From NCBI GenBank assembly GCA_025934955.1, contig JAICWE010000031.1:1-39477 (forward strand): a stretch of DNA of 39,477 nt. Reading direction: 5' to 3'. Shown piece by piece: positions 1 through 9,495 of the stretch; the first letter of the stretch is position 1; each line of letters begins with the position of its first letter. The stretch comes from Gemmatimonadales bacterium. Its GTDB lineage: Bacteria; Gemmatimonadota; Gemmatimonadetes; Gemmatimonadales; GWC2-71-9. The position numbers and the translations under genes were made by a program. The notes beneath the pieces were generated by a model. It saw only the letters and a program-made list of their open reading frames with translations, was not told the DNA's origin and did no database searches.

Positions 1-848
1 CGCGCCCGGCGCCGCCCCCCCCCGGCGCGCGCCGGCGCGAACTCCAGCTCCGGCTTACGTCCCATCACCCGCCCGACGGTGTCGGCGAGCTGGAGCACCG
101 ACGTCTGCCGCGCCGTCGCGATGTTGAACGCCCTCGCGTCGATGCCGTCGGCGGCCGCGATCGGACAGGTGCTCGCCAGTACATTGGCGCGCGCCACGTC
201 GCGCACGAAGACGTAGTCGCGAGTCTGCTTCCCATCGCCGAAGATGACCAGCTTCTGCCCGGCGAGCAGCCGCGACACGAAAATCGAAACGACGCCCGCC
301 TCGGACTTGGGATCCTGCCGGGGGCCGAACACGTTGGCGTAGCGCATGGCCACGCCATCGAAGCCGCCGAGCAGCGCAAGCGCGCGGAGATAGTGCTCGC
401 CCGCCAGCTTGCTCACGCCGTAGGGCGAGATCGGTCCCTTGGCCGCGGTCTCCGGCGTGGGCAGCACCTCCGGATCGCCGTACACCACGCCGCCGCTGCT
501 GGCGAACACCACCCGGCGCACGCCGCCGCGCGACGCGCCCTCGAGCAGGTTCACCAGCCCGACGACGTTGATCTCGGCGTCGAACGCCGGACGATCGACC
601 GAGAGCCGCACGTCGATCTGCGCGGCGTGATGATTGAGGACGTCGAACCCGCCCGCCGCCAGGAGGTCGCGCGCCTCGGCGGAGCGGATGTCGGCGCAGA
701 TGAAGCGCGCGCCCTTCGGCAGGTTCTCCTCGTGACCGCGGGACAGATCGTCCACGATGGTGACGTCCCATCCGCCGGCCAGATACGCTTCTGCGATGTG
801 CGAGCCGATGAACCCCGCGCCGCCGGTCACAAGTACCCGTCCGCTCAT
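1..848 (-). CDS. NAD-dependent sugar epimerase, GalE-like (3' end outside window)
   Basis: This is an extended short-chain dehydrogenase/reductase, probably a UDP-glucose 4-epimerase-type enzyme acting on nucleotide sugars in the cytoplasm. The first 282 codons are present and the C-terminus runs off the window. The NAD-binding motif GGAGFIG lies at residues 9-15 and the catalytic Y143-x3-K147 pair sits in SPYGVSKLAG. The typical NVFGPRQ and FGDGKQTRDYVFV stretches follow. The ATG at 848 has a modest GGTGAT Shine-Dalgarno and lies about 87 nt below the expected start point of a TATATT promoter. The last codons in the window read through a run of nine C (15-23 on the plus strand) and look atypical for the family, so a sequencing or assembly error there is possible. 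The exact substrate cannot be told. Confidence 0.85.
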   Translation of the reverse strand, partial: MSGRVLVTGGAGFIGSHIAEAYLAGGWDVTIVDDLSRGHEENLPKGARFICADIRSAEARDLLAAGGFDVLNHHAAQIDVRLSVDRPAFDAEINVVGLVNLLEGASRGGVRRVVFASSGGVVYGDPEVLPTPETAAKGPISPYGVSKLAGEHYLRALALLGGFDGVAMRYANVFGPRQDPKSEAGVVSIFVSRLLAGQKLVIFGDGKQTRDYVFVRDVARANVLASTCPIAAADGIDARAFNIATARQTSVLQLADTVGRVMGRKPELEFAPARAGGGRRRA

Positions 849-941
849 CGGCCGATCACCGTCATGCACTCGCCTCGCTGTGATGCTCACCGTGATTGTG
901 CCGCAGATGCGCCCGCGCGTCCCGCGCGCCGGGCGCCCCGC

Positions 942-947
942 AATATA
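942..947 (-). promoter_or_regulatory. Probable -10 box of the epimerase gene
   Basis: TATATT on the minus strand is the same -10 hexamer seen before ssb, uvrB and rpmJ. No good -35 is found 17 bp upstream; the sequence there is ATTTCC. The predicted start point near 935 would give a leader of about 87 nt. This is inference from sequence only. Confidence 0.5.
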
Positions 948-984
948 GAGAGGCGAGCGCGAGAGGAAATGGCGGCAAACGAGC

Positions 985-1014
985 GCGGCGCTCCGCCGGA
1001 GATCGGAGCGCCGC
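985..1014 (-). terminator. Hairpin terminator after the LysM gene
   Basis: A perfect 11-bp inverted repeat (arms 985-995 and 1004-1014, 8-nt loop) lies 30 nt past the stop of the LysM gene. On the minus strand it is followed by a weak T-rich stretch (GCTCGTTTGCC). It probably ends LysM-gene transcription and separates it from the epimerase promoter. The poor U tract lowers certainty. Confidence 0.6.
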
Positions 1015-1044
1015 GAGAACCTGCGCGCCTGAGGTCGCGCCGGC

Positions 1045-2220
1045 TCAACTCGGCAGCTTGGCCACCTGCCGGGCCTCGGTTCCTGCGGACACGTCCGGCG
1101 AAAGCACGTCGATCACCTTGCCCGTCGCCGTGTGATCGCGGACGTGGACGATCTGCATGGTCGCCATGAGGTCATCGATCCGCACCTTGCCGTCGCTGGT
1201 GCGCCGGGGCGTGCGCCGAACCTCGAAGAGGTCGCCCGGCGCGACGCCGTCGCTGCGACCCTTGTCGATGAAGAGCACCGATTGCGCTTCCTTGAGATCG
1301 CCGCGGCCGGGCCAGCCGATCACCTTGCCCTGCACGCCGTCGCTCACCGGCACCGGAACCACCGCACCCGGATCGTTGAACTGCTCGGCCGGCAGCACGA
1401 GCTGGCCGGCGAGCATCTCACCGAACAGGCCGACCACTTGGCCGATGGTGTTGCCGTGGTTGATCTCGGTGACCCGCACGACGCCGGTCGGCCGCACCAC
1501 CCGCCCGTAGCGGCCCTCGAGGTCCTTGTCCGCCACCGCCACCAGCAGCGAATCGCCGACGCGGTAGCTGCCGCCCACCGGCGGCTCGATGGCGATCGTG
1601 GTATACGGCATGATGGCGATGGAGTGCGTGCCCGACGACTTGATCTGCGATGGGACCACCGGCCCGACCACCCGGCCGAATGGAAGCTTCTGGTTTTCGG
1701 TGAGGAAGCCGGAGGCGTAGAACTCGACCCGGCGGAGCGGATGCGGCTGCTGGTTCACGTACGACCGCAGCGTCTGGCGGATGCTCTGACCTTCCCGCGT
1801 CGGGAAGAGGGGCGCCTGGTCCTCCGGCTGCACGTCCGCGACGGCCTGCGCGACCGGCTGCGCCGCCGCCGCCGTGGGTGCCGGAGCGGTGTCGGACACC
1901 TGCGTGCTATCGGGTGGCGCGGGTGTGTCGGTGGCCGGTACCGATGCCACCGCGGCGCCGCCGGACGACAGTCGCAGCACCTCACCCGGATAGATCCAGT
2001 GCGGATCCTCGACGACGCTGGTGTTGATGCGGTAGATCTCGGGCCACAGGAAGGGATCACCGAGATACCGCTGCGCCAGGGCCCAGAGTGTGTCACCGGG
2101 CTTCACGGTGTGCGACTCGGGCATCGCGGCCTGCTGCGCGACGAGCGCGACCGGCGCGGCGACAGCCGCGAAGCCGAACGCGAGCGCAAAGGCGGAGGTC
2201 ACCTGGGTCTTCCGCAGCAT
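1045..2220 (-). CDS. Secreted LysM-domain protein
   Basis: This 391-residue exported protein probably binds peptidoglycan. Residues 1-29 form a signal peptide (MLRK, hydrophobic core, cleavage near ALVAQQ). A LysM domain spans about 36-86, with the typical HTVKPGDTLWALAQRYLGDP start and the IYPGEVLRL end. A Pro/Ala/Thr-rich linker (about 88-135) leads to a C-terminal region of about 250 residues that I do not recognise. That region contains a VVRVTEINHGNTIGQVV stretch reminiscent of beta-rich modules. The ATG at 2220 is chosen over a longer reading because it begins the signal peptide and has a GGGGAGAT ribosome site. A hairpin follows the stop. The gene appears monocistronic. I could not identify its promoter in the 288-nt gap upstream. 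Confidence 0.85.
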   Translation of the reverse strand: MLRKTQVTSAFALAFGFAAVAAPVALVAQQAAMPESHTVKPGDTLWALAQRYLGDPFLWPEIYRINTSVVEDPHWIYPGEVLRLSSGGAAVASVPATDTPAPPDSTQVSDTAPAPTAAAAQPVAQAVADVQPEDQAPLFPTREGQSIRQTLRSYVNQQPHPLRRVEFYASGFLTENQKLPFGRVVGPVVPSQIKSSGTHSIAIMPYTTIAIEPPVGGSYRVGDSLLVAVADKDLEGRYGRVVRPTGVVRVTEINHGNTIGQVVGLFGEMLAGQLVLPAEQFNDPGAVVPVPVSDGVQGKVIGWPGRGDLKEAQSVLFIDKGRSDGVAPGDLFEVRRTPRRTSDGKVRIDDLMATMQIVHVRDHTATGKVIDVLSPDVSAGTEARQVAKLPS

Positions 2221-2455
2221 CGAGATCTCCCCGGCGGGGTGGCGAAGCGGATTGCATGTCGGCTGTGAACACGCGGAGGCCACGATCGGCCGGGCCCGGC
2301 ACGAGCAAGTTCCTCGCCAGTGGGCGCCAATCCTTGCAGCCGGCTCTAAGTCGTTGCGCTCAGGCGCGATGGTCCTCGCGCGACGCAACCGTCGGAGCGG
2401 CGGCCTCTGGCGATCGGCCGCAATTCTGGCGAGATGGCGGCCGGACGAAATGGAA

Positions 2456-2485
2456 GCGGGGCAGAAGCTCTCGCCTCTGCCCCGC
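2456..2485 (-). terminator. Hairpin terminator after ssb
   Basis: A perfect 10-bp GC-rich inverted repeat (2456-2465 with 2476-2485, 10-nt loop) lies 24 nt beyond the ssb stop codon. It is followed on the minus strand by TTCCATTTCG. It fits an intrinsic terminator with a weak U tail. The rest of the gap from 2221 to 2455 holds no gene or promoter I can support. Confidence 0.65.
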
Positions 2486-2508
2486 CCCCGTGCCCGATGC
2501 GGCGGAGC

Positions 2509-2994
2509 TCAGAACGGGAGGTCGTCGTCCTCGCCGTCGAGCGCTTCGGGGAAGTCGTCGGTGGACTCTTCCTTGCCGCCGGGGGCGCCCTTGCCTCCTG
2601 CCGCAGCCGCGGCCCGTGGCGCCGGCGTGTAGGCCTCGCTCCCCTCACCCTTGCCCGAGAGCAGGATCAGCTCGCGACCGTTGATCTCGGTGGTGTAGCG
2701 GGTCTGGCCCTCACGGTCCTGCCACGACCGGTACTCGATGCTCCCCTCGACGTAGATCTTGTCGCCCTTCTTGCAATACCGCTCGGCGATGTCGGCGAGG
2801 TTGGACGCCTTGTTGTTCCAGAGGACGACCCGGTGCCACTCGGTCTTCTCCTGCTTCTCGCCCGACTGGTTCTTCCACTGCCGGCTGGTGGCGAGGGAGA
2901 GGGTGGCCACGCGGGAGCCGTTGGTGGTGCTGCGCACCTCGGGGTCGGCGCCGAGGTTTCCGATCAGGGTCACTTTGTTCAGGCTTCGGCTCAC
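2509..2994 (-). CDS. ssb: Single-stranded DNA-binding protein
   Basis: SSB coats single-stranded DNA in replication, recombination and repair. The 161-residue product begins MSRSLNKVTLIGNLGADPEV, the standard OB-fold start, and the fold covers roughly residues 1-105. A low-complexity Gly/Ala linker leads to an acidic tail ending DDDLPF, the partner-binding tip (E. coli has DDDIPF). The GTG at 2994 is preferred over an in-frame ATG at 3057 for two reasons: it has a strong GGAGGGA ribosome site, and the upstream ATG lies within the promoter, before the predicted transcription start. The gene is transcribed alone from a near-consensus promoter and ends at a hairpin. It is not next to rpsF or rpsR, its usual partners in many bacteria. 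Confidence 0.95.
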   Translation of the reverse strand: MSRSLNKVTLIGNLGADPEVRSTTNGSRVATLSLATSRQWKNQSGEKQEKTEWHRVVLWNNKASNLADIAERYCKKGDKIYVEGSIEYRSWQDREGQTRYTTEINGRELILLSGKGEGSEAYTPAPRAAAAAGGKGAPGGKEESTDDFPEALDGEDDDLPF

Positions 2995-3041
2995 ACTTCC
3001 CTCCAGGGTAACGTGGGTCGGCTCGGTGCGGACCCGGCCAT

Positions 3042-3070
3042 AATATAGGGCGCGCAAGTCCTTAGGTCAA
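3042..3070 (-). promoter_or_regulatory. ssb promoter (TTGACC-17-TATATT)
   Basis: On the minus strand TTGACC (3065-3070) and TATATT (3042-3047) are spaced by exactly 17 bp, a near-ideal housekeeping sigma promoter. An A/T-rich stretch (GTAAATATGG) directly precedes the -35 and may serve as an UP element for the RpoA C-terminal domain. The predicted start near 3035 leaves a leader of about 40 nt. Confidence 0.85.
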
Positions 3071-3131
3071 CCATATTTACGCCGCTTTTACCATCTTCGC
3101 GCATCGCCGTCCAGGGGCGGTCCCGGGCGTC

Positions 3132-3632
3132 TCAGGTGCGGCCGCCAAGCGGCAGGCGGAGCACCAGCGCGTTCTCACTGGGATAGCGGTAGTAGCCGGT
3201 GCGCTGCCCCACGGGGCGGAAGCCGGCCGCGGCGTAGAGCGCCCGCGCGCCGACGTTCGACTCGCGCACCTCGAGGAAAATCTCCTCCGCGCCGCGCAAG
3301 CCGAGCACGGCGAGTCCGGCATCGAGCAGCCGCCGTCCGAGGCCCCGCCGCCGACCGTCGGGCGACACCGCCAGATTGAGAATCTCGCCACTCCCTGCGA
3401 CTTCGCGGCCGACGACGTAGCCGCAGAGCTCGCCATACTCCTCGGCGATGAGCACGAAGCTCCATGCCGCAGCGATCGACTCGCGGAAGGATTCCTCGCT
3501 CCAAGGGTCCGAAAAGCAGCGTCGCTCGAGTGCGGCGATGGCGCGCGCATCACGCGGAGCGGCCCGCCGGATCGGGCAGGGCTCGTCCGTGGGCCTGCTC
3601 CCATCGGGCCTGTGCTTCGGCCGGTCGGCCAT
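3132..3632 (-). CDS. rimI: Ribosomal-protein-alanine N-acetyltransferase RimI
   Basis: A GNAT-family acetyltransferase of 166 residues. In E. coli RimI acetylates the N-terminal alanine of ribosomal protein S18. The acetyl-CoA loop is seen as RRRGLGRRLL (94-103), preceded by the beta-strand LNLAVSPDG and followed by EVRESNVGARALYAAAGF, all typical of RimI. The ATG at 3632 has a GGGAG ribosome site. It overlaps the end of tsaB by 83 nt in another frame, an unusually long overlap. The tsaE-tsaB-rimI order is common in bacteria. The extra N-terminal stretch of about 20 residues (MADRPKHRPDG) is polar and may be dispensable. I see no terminator between the stop and the ssb promoter. Confidence 0.88.
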   Translation of the reverse strand: MADRPKHRPDGSRPTDEPCPIRRAAPRDARAIAALERRCFSDPWSEESFRESIAAAWSFVLIAEEYGELCGYVVGREVAGSGEILNLAVSPDGRRRGLGRRLLDAGLAVLGLRGAEEIFLEVRESNVGARALYAAAGFRPVGQRTGYYRYPSENALVLRLPLGGRT

Positions 3633-4269
3633 ACTCGGGCTCCCAGATATCCGGGTCCTCGACCCGCCGGAGCGCGCCGGAGCGCGCCGCGAGCGCAAGC
3701 AGATCGGCGGCGTGCGGAGCGGCAGCGTCGCCCTGCACGACGCAGCCGGCCCAGCGATCGAGCGCCGCCCAGAGCGCGTCCGGCAGCTCCGCCACGAGCA
3801 CCGCCGGGGCGACGAGCGCCCGACGCAGCGCGTCCGGCCGCCAGACTCGCGGCGGCTCGACGACTCCGACGCGATCGGGCCAGAGCCGGTACGCCGCCGC
3901 GTACAACTCTCCCCGCAGCGCATCGGCAGCGGCGACGATGACAGCGCCCGGCGCGGCGGATGACGCCGCGCCAGCCGCGCGCGCCAGGAGCGACGGCGCA
4001 GTCCAGAGCGTCACGCCGCGCGCGGCGACGAGCGCCTTGGCGACGGCAGCCCCGACGCGGAGCCCGGTGAAGCTACCCGGGCCGTCGGCGAGAATCACGC
4101 GGTCGAGTGCGGCAAGCGTCGTCCGTCCCTCGCCCAGGAGCCGCCCGATCAACGGCAGCAGAGCCGCGGCATGTCGCCGCGCGCCGCGCACCTCGGCCGT
4201 CCGCACGACTCCGCCGGCGTCCAGCGCCACGGACACGCGATCGGTGGCGGTATCGAGTGCCAGACGCAT
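3550..4269 (-). CDS. tsaB: tRNA t6A biosynthesis protein TsaB
   Basis: TsaB works with TsaD and TsaE to transfer threonylcarbamoyl to A37 of ANN-decoding tRNAs. The 239-residue protein opens LALDTATDRVSVAL and carries the family signature DGPGSFTGLRVG at about 62-73. It has the ASKHA-like N-domain but a divergent C-terminal half, as expected, since TsaB lacks catalytic residues. The start ATG at 4269 shares one base with the tsaE stop (TGATG), so the two are probably translationally coupled. Its 3' end overlaps rimI by 83 nt. The partner gene tsaD is not in the window. Confidence 0.93.
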   Translation of the reverse strand: MRLALDTATDRVSVALDAGGVVRTAEVRGARRHAAALLPLIGRLLGEGRTTLAALDRVILADGPGSFTGLRVGAAVAKALVAARGVTLWTAPSLLARAAGAASSAAPGAVIVAAADALRGELYAAAYRLWPDRVGVVEPPRVWRPDALRRALVAPAVLVAELPDALWAALDRWAGCVVQGDAAAPHAADLLALAARSGALRRVEDPDIWEPEYGRPAEAQARWEQAHGRALPDPAGRSA

Positions 4270-4691
4270 CACGCCGGCCCCGCGTCGATGTCGACGCCAC
4301 GCCGCGCCGGATCGTCCAGATGACGCAACCGAACGCGATGGGTGGCGGGCGGCAGCCACTCGCGCACCCGCTCCGGCCACTCCACCAGCAGCGCGTCACC
4401 TTCGGCGACGAGCCCCTCCCAGTCGAGATCGGCCGCTTCCTCGGACGAGCGCAGCCGGTAGCAGTCGAGATGAAAGACCGGCCCGCGCCGTCCATGATAG
4501 CGATGCACCAGCGCGTAAGTGGGGCTCGTGGCCGCTTCCGCCACACCGAGTCCGCGGGCGACCGCGCGCGCGAACGTCGTCTTCCCGGCGCCGAGGTCGC
4601 CCTCAAGCAGCACCACCGCACCGGGCGTGAGCCGGCTGCCTAACGCCACGCCCTCGGCGACGAGCTCCGGCTCGGTGAGCGCGCGCGTCAC
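4269..4691 (-). CDS. tsaE: tRNA t6A biosynthesis ATPase TsaE
   Basis: TsaE is the P-loop ATPase that resets the TsaBD complex in t6A synthesis. The Walker A motif GDLGAGKTT lies at 31-39, followed by [11 protein letters not shown] and HLDCYRL, all diagnostic. The GTG at 4691, 7 nt after the uvrB stop, gives 140 residues. An ATG at 4751 would add 20 residues unlike the family and overlap uvrB by 53 nt, so I prefer the GTG, although its ribosome site is weak. The gene follows uvrB and is tightly linked to tsaB. Confidence 0.92.
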   Translation of the reverse strand: MTRALTEPELVAEGVALGSRLTPGAVVLLEGDLGAGKTTFARAVARGLGVAEAATSPTYALVHRYHGRRGPVFHLDCYRLRSSEEAADLDWEGLVAEGDALLVEWPERVREWLPPATHRVRLRHLDDPARRGVDIDAGPA

Positions 4692-4698
4692 CGGCGTC

Positions 4699-6741
<2,043 letters not shown>

Positions 6742-6746
6742 GCGGC

Positions 6747-6752
6747 AATATA
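6747..6752 (-). promoter_or_regulatory. Promoter -10 abutting the uvrB start (leaderless)
   Basis: TATATT on the minus strand ends 5 nt before the uvrB ATG. Transcription would start at or next to the A of the start codon. No ribosome site precedes the ATG. A recognisable -35 is missing (TCGCGA at the 17-bp position). The hexamer matches the -10 boxes of ssb and rpmJ. Confidence 0.6.
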
Positions 6753-6792
6753 TCGGTTTCGGTTTTTCTTCGCGAGGCGATGGCGACGACGA

Positions 6793-7206
6793 CTAGACGG
6801 CGCCGGCGAGCTGCAGGAGGCGGCGCCACTGGGGCGGCGGGACCGGTACGACGGAGAGCCTGCCCTGGCGGACGAGCGCCAAGTCGGTGAAGGCGGGATC
6901 GGCCTTGATGACCGCGAGCGAAACGGCTCGCGGGAGCGGAGCGCCGGCGGCGATGTCGATGACGACGTGCTTCGGGTCGGCATCGTTCGGGTCGGGGTAC
7001 GCCGCGCGAGTGACCGTCGCGCGCCCGACCAGCGCCCGCTCGTCACCGGTGTGGTAGATCAGCAGCTCGTCGCCCCTGGCGACCCGGCGCAGCTGTTTCA
7101 GCGCGGCGGCGTTGCTGATGCCGTCCCAGCGGGTGGTCCGGTCCGCACGGAGCTGCGCGAACGAGTAGTCGCTCGGCTCGGTCTTGAGAATCCAGCGGCC
7201 GGCCAT
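6793..7206 (-). CDS. EVE domain protein (PUA-like fold)
   Basis: A small 137-residue protein made almost entirely of one EVE domain. EVE belongs to the PUA-like superfamily thought to bind modified bases in DNA or RNA. The start MAGRWILKTEPSDYSFAQL and the DGISNAAALKQLRRVARGDELLIYHTGDERALVG section match the family well (typical EVE proteins begin with W-L-x-K-T-E-P). Aromatic residues W5, Y14 and W27 are in the expected places. It starts one nucleotide after the rel stop, so it is probably co-transcribed with rel. Its function here is unknown. In other genomes EVE domains occur alone or fused to restriction-like enzymes; none is seen nearby. Confidence 0.9.
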   Translation of the reverse strand: MAGRWILKTEPSDYSFAQLRADRTTRWDGISNAAALKQLRRVARGDELLIYHTGDERALVGRATVTRAAYPDPNDADPKHVVIDIAAGAPLPRAVSLAVIKADPAFTDLALVRQGRLSVVPVPPPQWRRLLQLAGAV

Positions 7207-7207
7207 G

Positions 7208-9394
7208 CTACTTGGCGGCGCCGCTCTGGCTGCCGGTGCCCTCGCGCCGTTCGATCTCGGTGACCCCTTTCACCCGCCGCACCGCCTTGATGACCTTGGC
7301 GAGGTGGCCAAGGTTGTCCACCTCGACGAAGATCTGCCCGAACACCGAGCCGTCCTTGGTCCACAGATCGGCGCCCTTGATGTTGGTGCCGCTCTGGCTC
7401 ACCGCCTCCATGATGTCGGCGTAGAGACCGCGGCGATCCTCGGCGCTGACCGCGAGCCGCACGGCGAACGACTCGCCCTGAGTCTCCTGCCAGTCGATGT
7501 CCACCCGCCGCTCGTCGGCGGAAAGCGTGAGCAGGTTGGGACAGTCGGCGCGGTGGATCGAGATGCCGCGGCCCTGCGTCACGTAGCCCACCACCGCGTC
7601 CCCGGGCACCGGCTGGCAGCACTGGGCGTAGCGCACCATCAGCCCGTCCACGCCCTGGATCTTGATGCCGCGGCCCAGACGGATGCGGTCGATCACCCGG
7701 CCGAAGACGTTCGGCTTCGGCTCCTGCAACTCGTCCTGCGGCAGGTCGGGATAGAGCGCGCGGATCACCTGTCCGATGGCGACGTCGCCGCGGCCCACGG
7801 CGATCTCGAGCCCGCGTCCGTCGGCGAGCGAGAGCGTGTTCGCCGCCTTGGCCAGCCGCGCGTCGTCCGGCGCATCGAGGCGGCGCCGGCGGACTTCGCG
7901 CGCCAGAATGTCGCGGCCGAGCTGGAGACTGACGGTCTCCTCCTCGTGCTTCACCCACTGCTTGATCTTGTGTCGCGCGCGCGCGGTGCGCACGTGGCTC
8001 AGCCAGTCGCGGCTCGGCTTGGCGTTGGGGCTGGTGAGGATCTCGACGGTGTCACCGTTCTTGAGCTCGCGGTGCAGCGGCGCGATCCGCCCGTTGATCT
8101 TGGCGCCCTGGCAGCGCTCGCCCACCTTGGTGTGCACGTGGAACGCGAAGTCGATCGGCGTCGAGCCCTTCGGCAGGCGCTTCACGTCGCCGCCGGGGGT
8201 GAACACGAAGATCTCGTCCTGATAAAGATCGATCTTGAGGAACTCGAGGAACTCCTCGGGGCTGTGGGTGTCCTGCTGCAGCTCGAGCAGCTGGCGGAAC
8301 CAGCTCAGGTGCCGATCCAGCTCGTCGGTACGGCCGGTATCCTTGTACACCCAGTGCGCCGCGATGCCGTACTCCGCCGTGCGGTGCATCTCCTGGGTGC
8401 GGATCTGCACCTCGAAGAGCTGCCCGCCGGGGCCGAAGATCGTGGTGTGGAGCGACTGGTACGCGTTCGACTTGGGGCTCGCGATGTAGTCCTTGATTCG
8501 CTCCTGGATCGGCGTCCAGTTGTGATGGATGATGCCGAGCACGTGGTAGCACTGGGGCACGTTCCGCACGATGACGCGTACCGCCATCAAATCGTAGATC
8601 TCGTCGAAGCCCTTGTTGCGCTTCCGCATCTTCTGGAAAATGGACCAGAGGTGCTTGGGGCGGCCGGTCACCTCGAACCAGTCGATGCCGGCGCGCCGGA
8701 GCTCCTGCTCCAGCGGGGCGCGCAGCTTGAGGATCATCTGCTCCCGCGCGGCGCGCTTGGACGAGACCTGCGCCACCAGCTCACGGTAGTCCTCCGGCTC
8801 GAGGAACTTGAACGCGAGGTCTTCCAGCTCCGCCTTCACACCGGCCATGCCGAAGCGGTGCGCCAGCGGCGCGTAGATCTCGCGGGTCTCGAGCGCGATG
8901 CGCATGCGGCGCTCGGGCTGGAGATGCTCCAGCGTGCGCATGTTGTGGAGCCGGTCGGCCAGCTTGATGATGATGACCCGCGCGTCCTTCGCGATCGACA
9001 GCAGGAGCTTCCGGTAATTCTCCACCTGCTCCTCCGCCGAGGAGCGGAAGGTGAGGTGGGAGATCTTGGTCAGCCCGTCCACGATGTTGGCGACTTCGGG
9101 CCCGAACTCGCGGCCGATGTCCTCGACACCGACGTCGGAATCCTCGACGACGTCGTGCAGCAGCGCGGCGGTGATCGAGGTGGTATCGAGGAGCTGCTCG
9201 GCGAGGATGAGCGCGACGGCGATGCTGTGGGAGACGAAATCCTCGCCGCTCATCCGCTTCTGGCCGCGGTGGGCCGACGCACTGAACCGGAGCGCGCGAT
9301 CGATCGTCTCGAGGTCGAGGCGCTCGGCGTGACGCTCGAGGACGGCCCGGAACTCGGGCGCGGCGTCGAGCAGCGTCGCGGGCAGGACGGTCAC
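7208..9394 (-). CDS. rel: Bifunctional (p)ppGpp synthetase/hydrolase Rel
   Basis: This enzyme makes and degrades the alarmone (p)ppGpp that drives the stringent response. The 728-residue protein has an intact HD hydrolase domain (H42, H56, H80-D81 in HDVVED) and a synthetase domain (about 230-350) with GRPKHLWSI, AYQSLHTT and EVQIRTQEMH. The RIKD motif at 299-302 is the RXKD version that marks bifunctional Rel/SpoT rather than RelA. A TGS domain (about 395-455) and a C-terminal ACT domain follow. The GTG at 9394 has no Shine-Dalgarno but overlaps the stop of a 10-codon upstream ORF (GTGA), suggesting translation by re-initiation. An own promoter lies at 9430-9458. The EVE gene follows directly. 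Confidence 0.95.
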   Translation of the reverse strand: MTVLPATLLDAAPEFRAVLERHAERLDLETIDRALRFSASAHRGQKRMSGEDFVSHSIAVALILAEQLLDTTSITAALLHDVVEDSDVGVEDIGREFGPEVANIVDGLTKISHLTFRSSAEEQVENYRKLLLSIAKDARVIIIKLADRLHNMRTLEHLQPERRMRIALETREIYAPLAHRFGMAGVKAELEDLAFKFLEPEDYRELVAQVSSKRAAREQMILKLRAPLEQELRRAGIDWFEVTGRPKHLWSIFQKMRKRNKGFDEIYDLMAVRVIVRNVPQCYHVLGIIHHNWTPIQERIKDYIASPKSNAYQSLHTTIFGPGGQLFEVQIRTQEMHRTAEYGIAAHWVYKDTGRTDELDRHLSWFRQLLELQQDTHSPEEFLEFLKIDLYQDEIFVFTPGGDVKRLPKGSTPIDFAFHVHTKVGERCQGAKINGRIAPLHRELKNGDTVEILTSPNAKPSRDWLSHVRTARARHKIKQWVKHEEETVSLQLGRDILAREVRRRRLDAPDDARLAKAANTLSLADGRGLEIAVGRGDVAIGQVIRALYPDLPQDELQEPKPNVFGRVIDRIRLGRGIKIQGVDGLMVRYAQCCQPVPGDAVVGYVTQGRGISIHRADCPNLLTLSADERRVDIDWQETQGESFAVRLAVSAEDRRGLYADIMEAVSQSGTNIKGADLWTKDGSVFGQIFVEVDNLGHLAKVIKAVRRVKGVTEIERREGTGSQSGAAK

Positions 9395-9423
9395 CGGCGT
9401 GCCCGCGGTGGGCGGAGACTCAT
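9391..9423 (-). CDS. Possible leaderless 10-codon leader ORF of rel
   Basis: The reading frame MSLRPPRARR starts at an ATG (9423) that coincides with the transcription start predicted from the rel promoter. It ends with a TGA overlapping the rel GTG in a GTGA arrangement. Four of ten codons are Arg and two are Pro. rel itself lacks a visible ribosome site, so coupling through this ORF would explain its translation. A chance occurrence is possible. Basis: sequence plus inference. Confidence 0.35.
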   Translation of the reverse strand: MSLRPPRARR

Positions 9424-9429
9424 GAAAGG

Positions 9430-9458
9430 AGAATGATGCGGCGTGCCGCGCCGGTCAA
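9430..9458 (-). promoter_or_regulatory. rel promoter (TTGACC-17-CATTCT)
   Basis: Minus-strand TTGACC (9453-9458) and CATTCT (9430-9435) are 17 bp apart, the same -35 and spacing as at ssb. The predicted start is 9423. A 14-bp perfect GC palindrome (9465-9478) lies 6 bp upstream of the -35 and might be an operator or part of a radC terminator. In such GC-rich DNA it may also be chance. Confidence 0.65.
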
Positions 9459-9495
9459 CCTGGCCCGGCGGCCGCCGGCGCTCGGCCGGCGCAGC

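Noticed and set aside
3039..3041. ATG in a 16-codon frame ending on the ssb start (GTGA)
   Set aside because: The ATG abuts the -10 box and lies upstream of the predicted transcription start, so it should not be in the mRNA. ssb also has a strong ribosome site of its own.
9465..9478. 14-bp GC palindrome upstream of the rel promoter as an operator
   Set aside because: Palindromes of C and G of this size are expected by chance at this base composition. It could equally be part of a radC terminator. Not supported enough to call.
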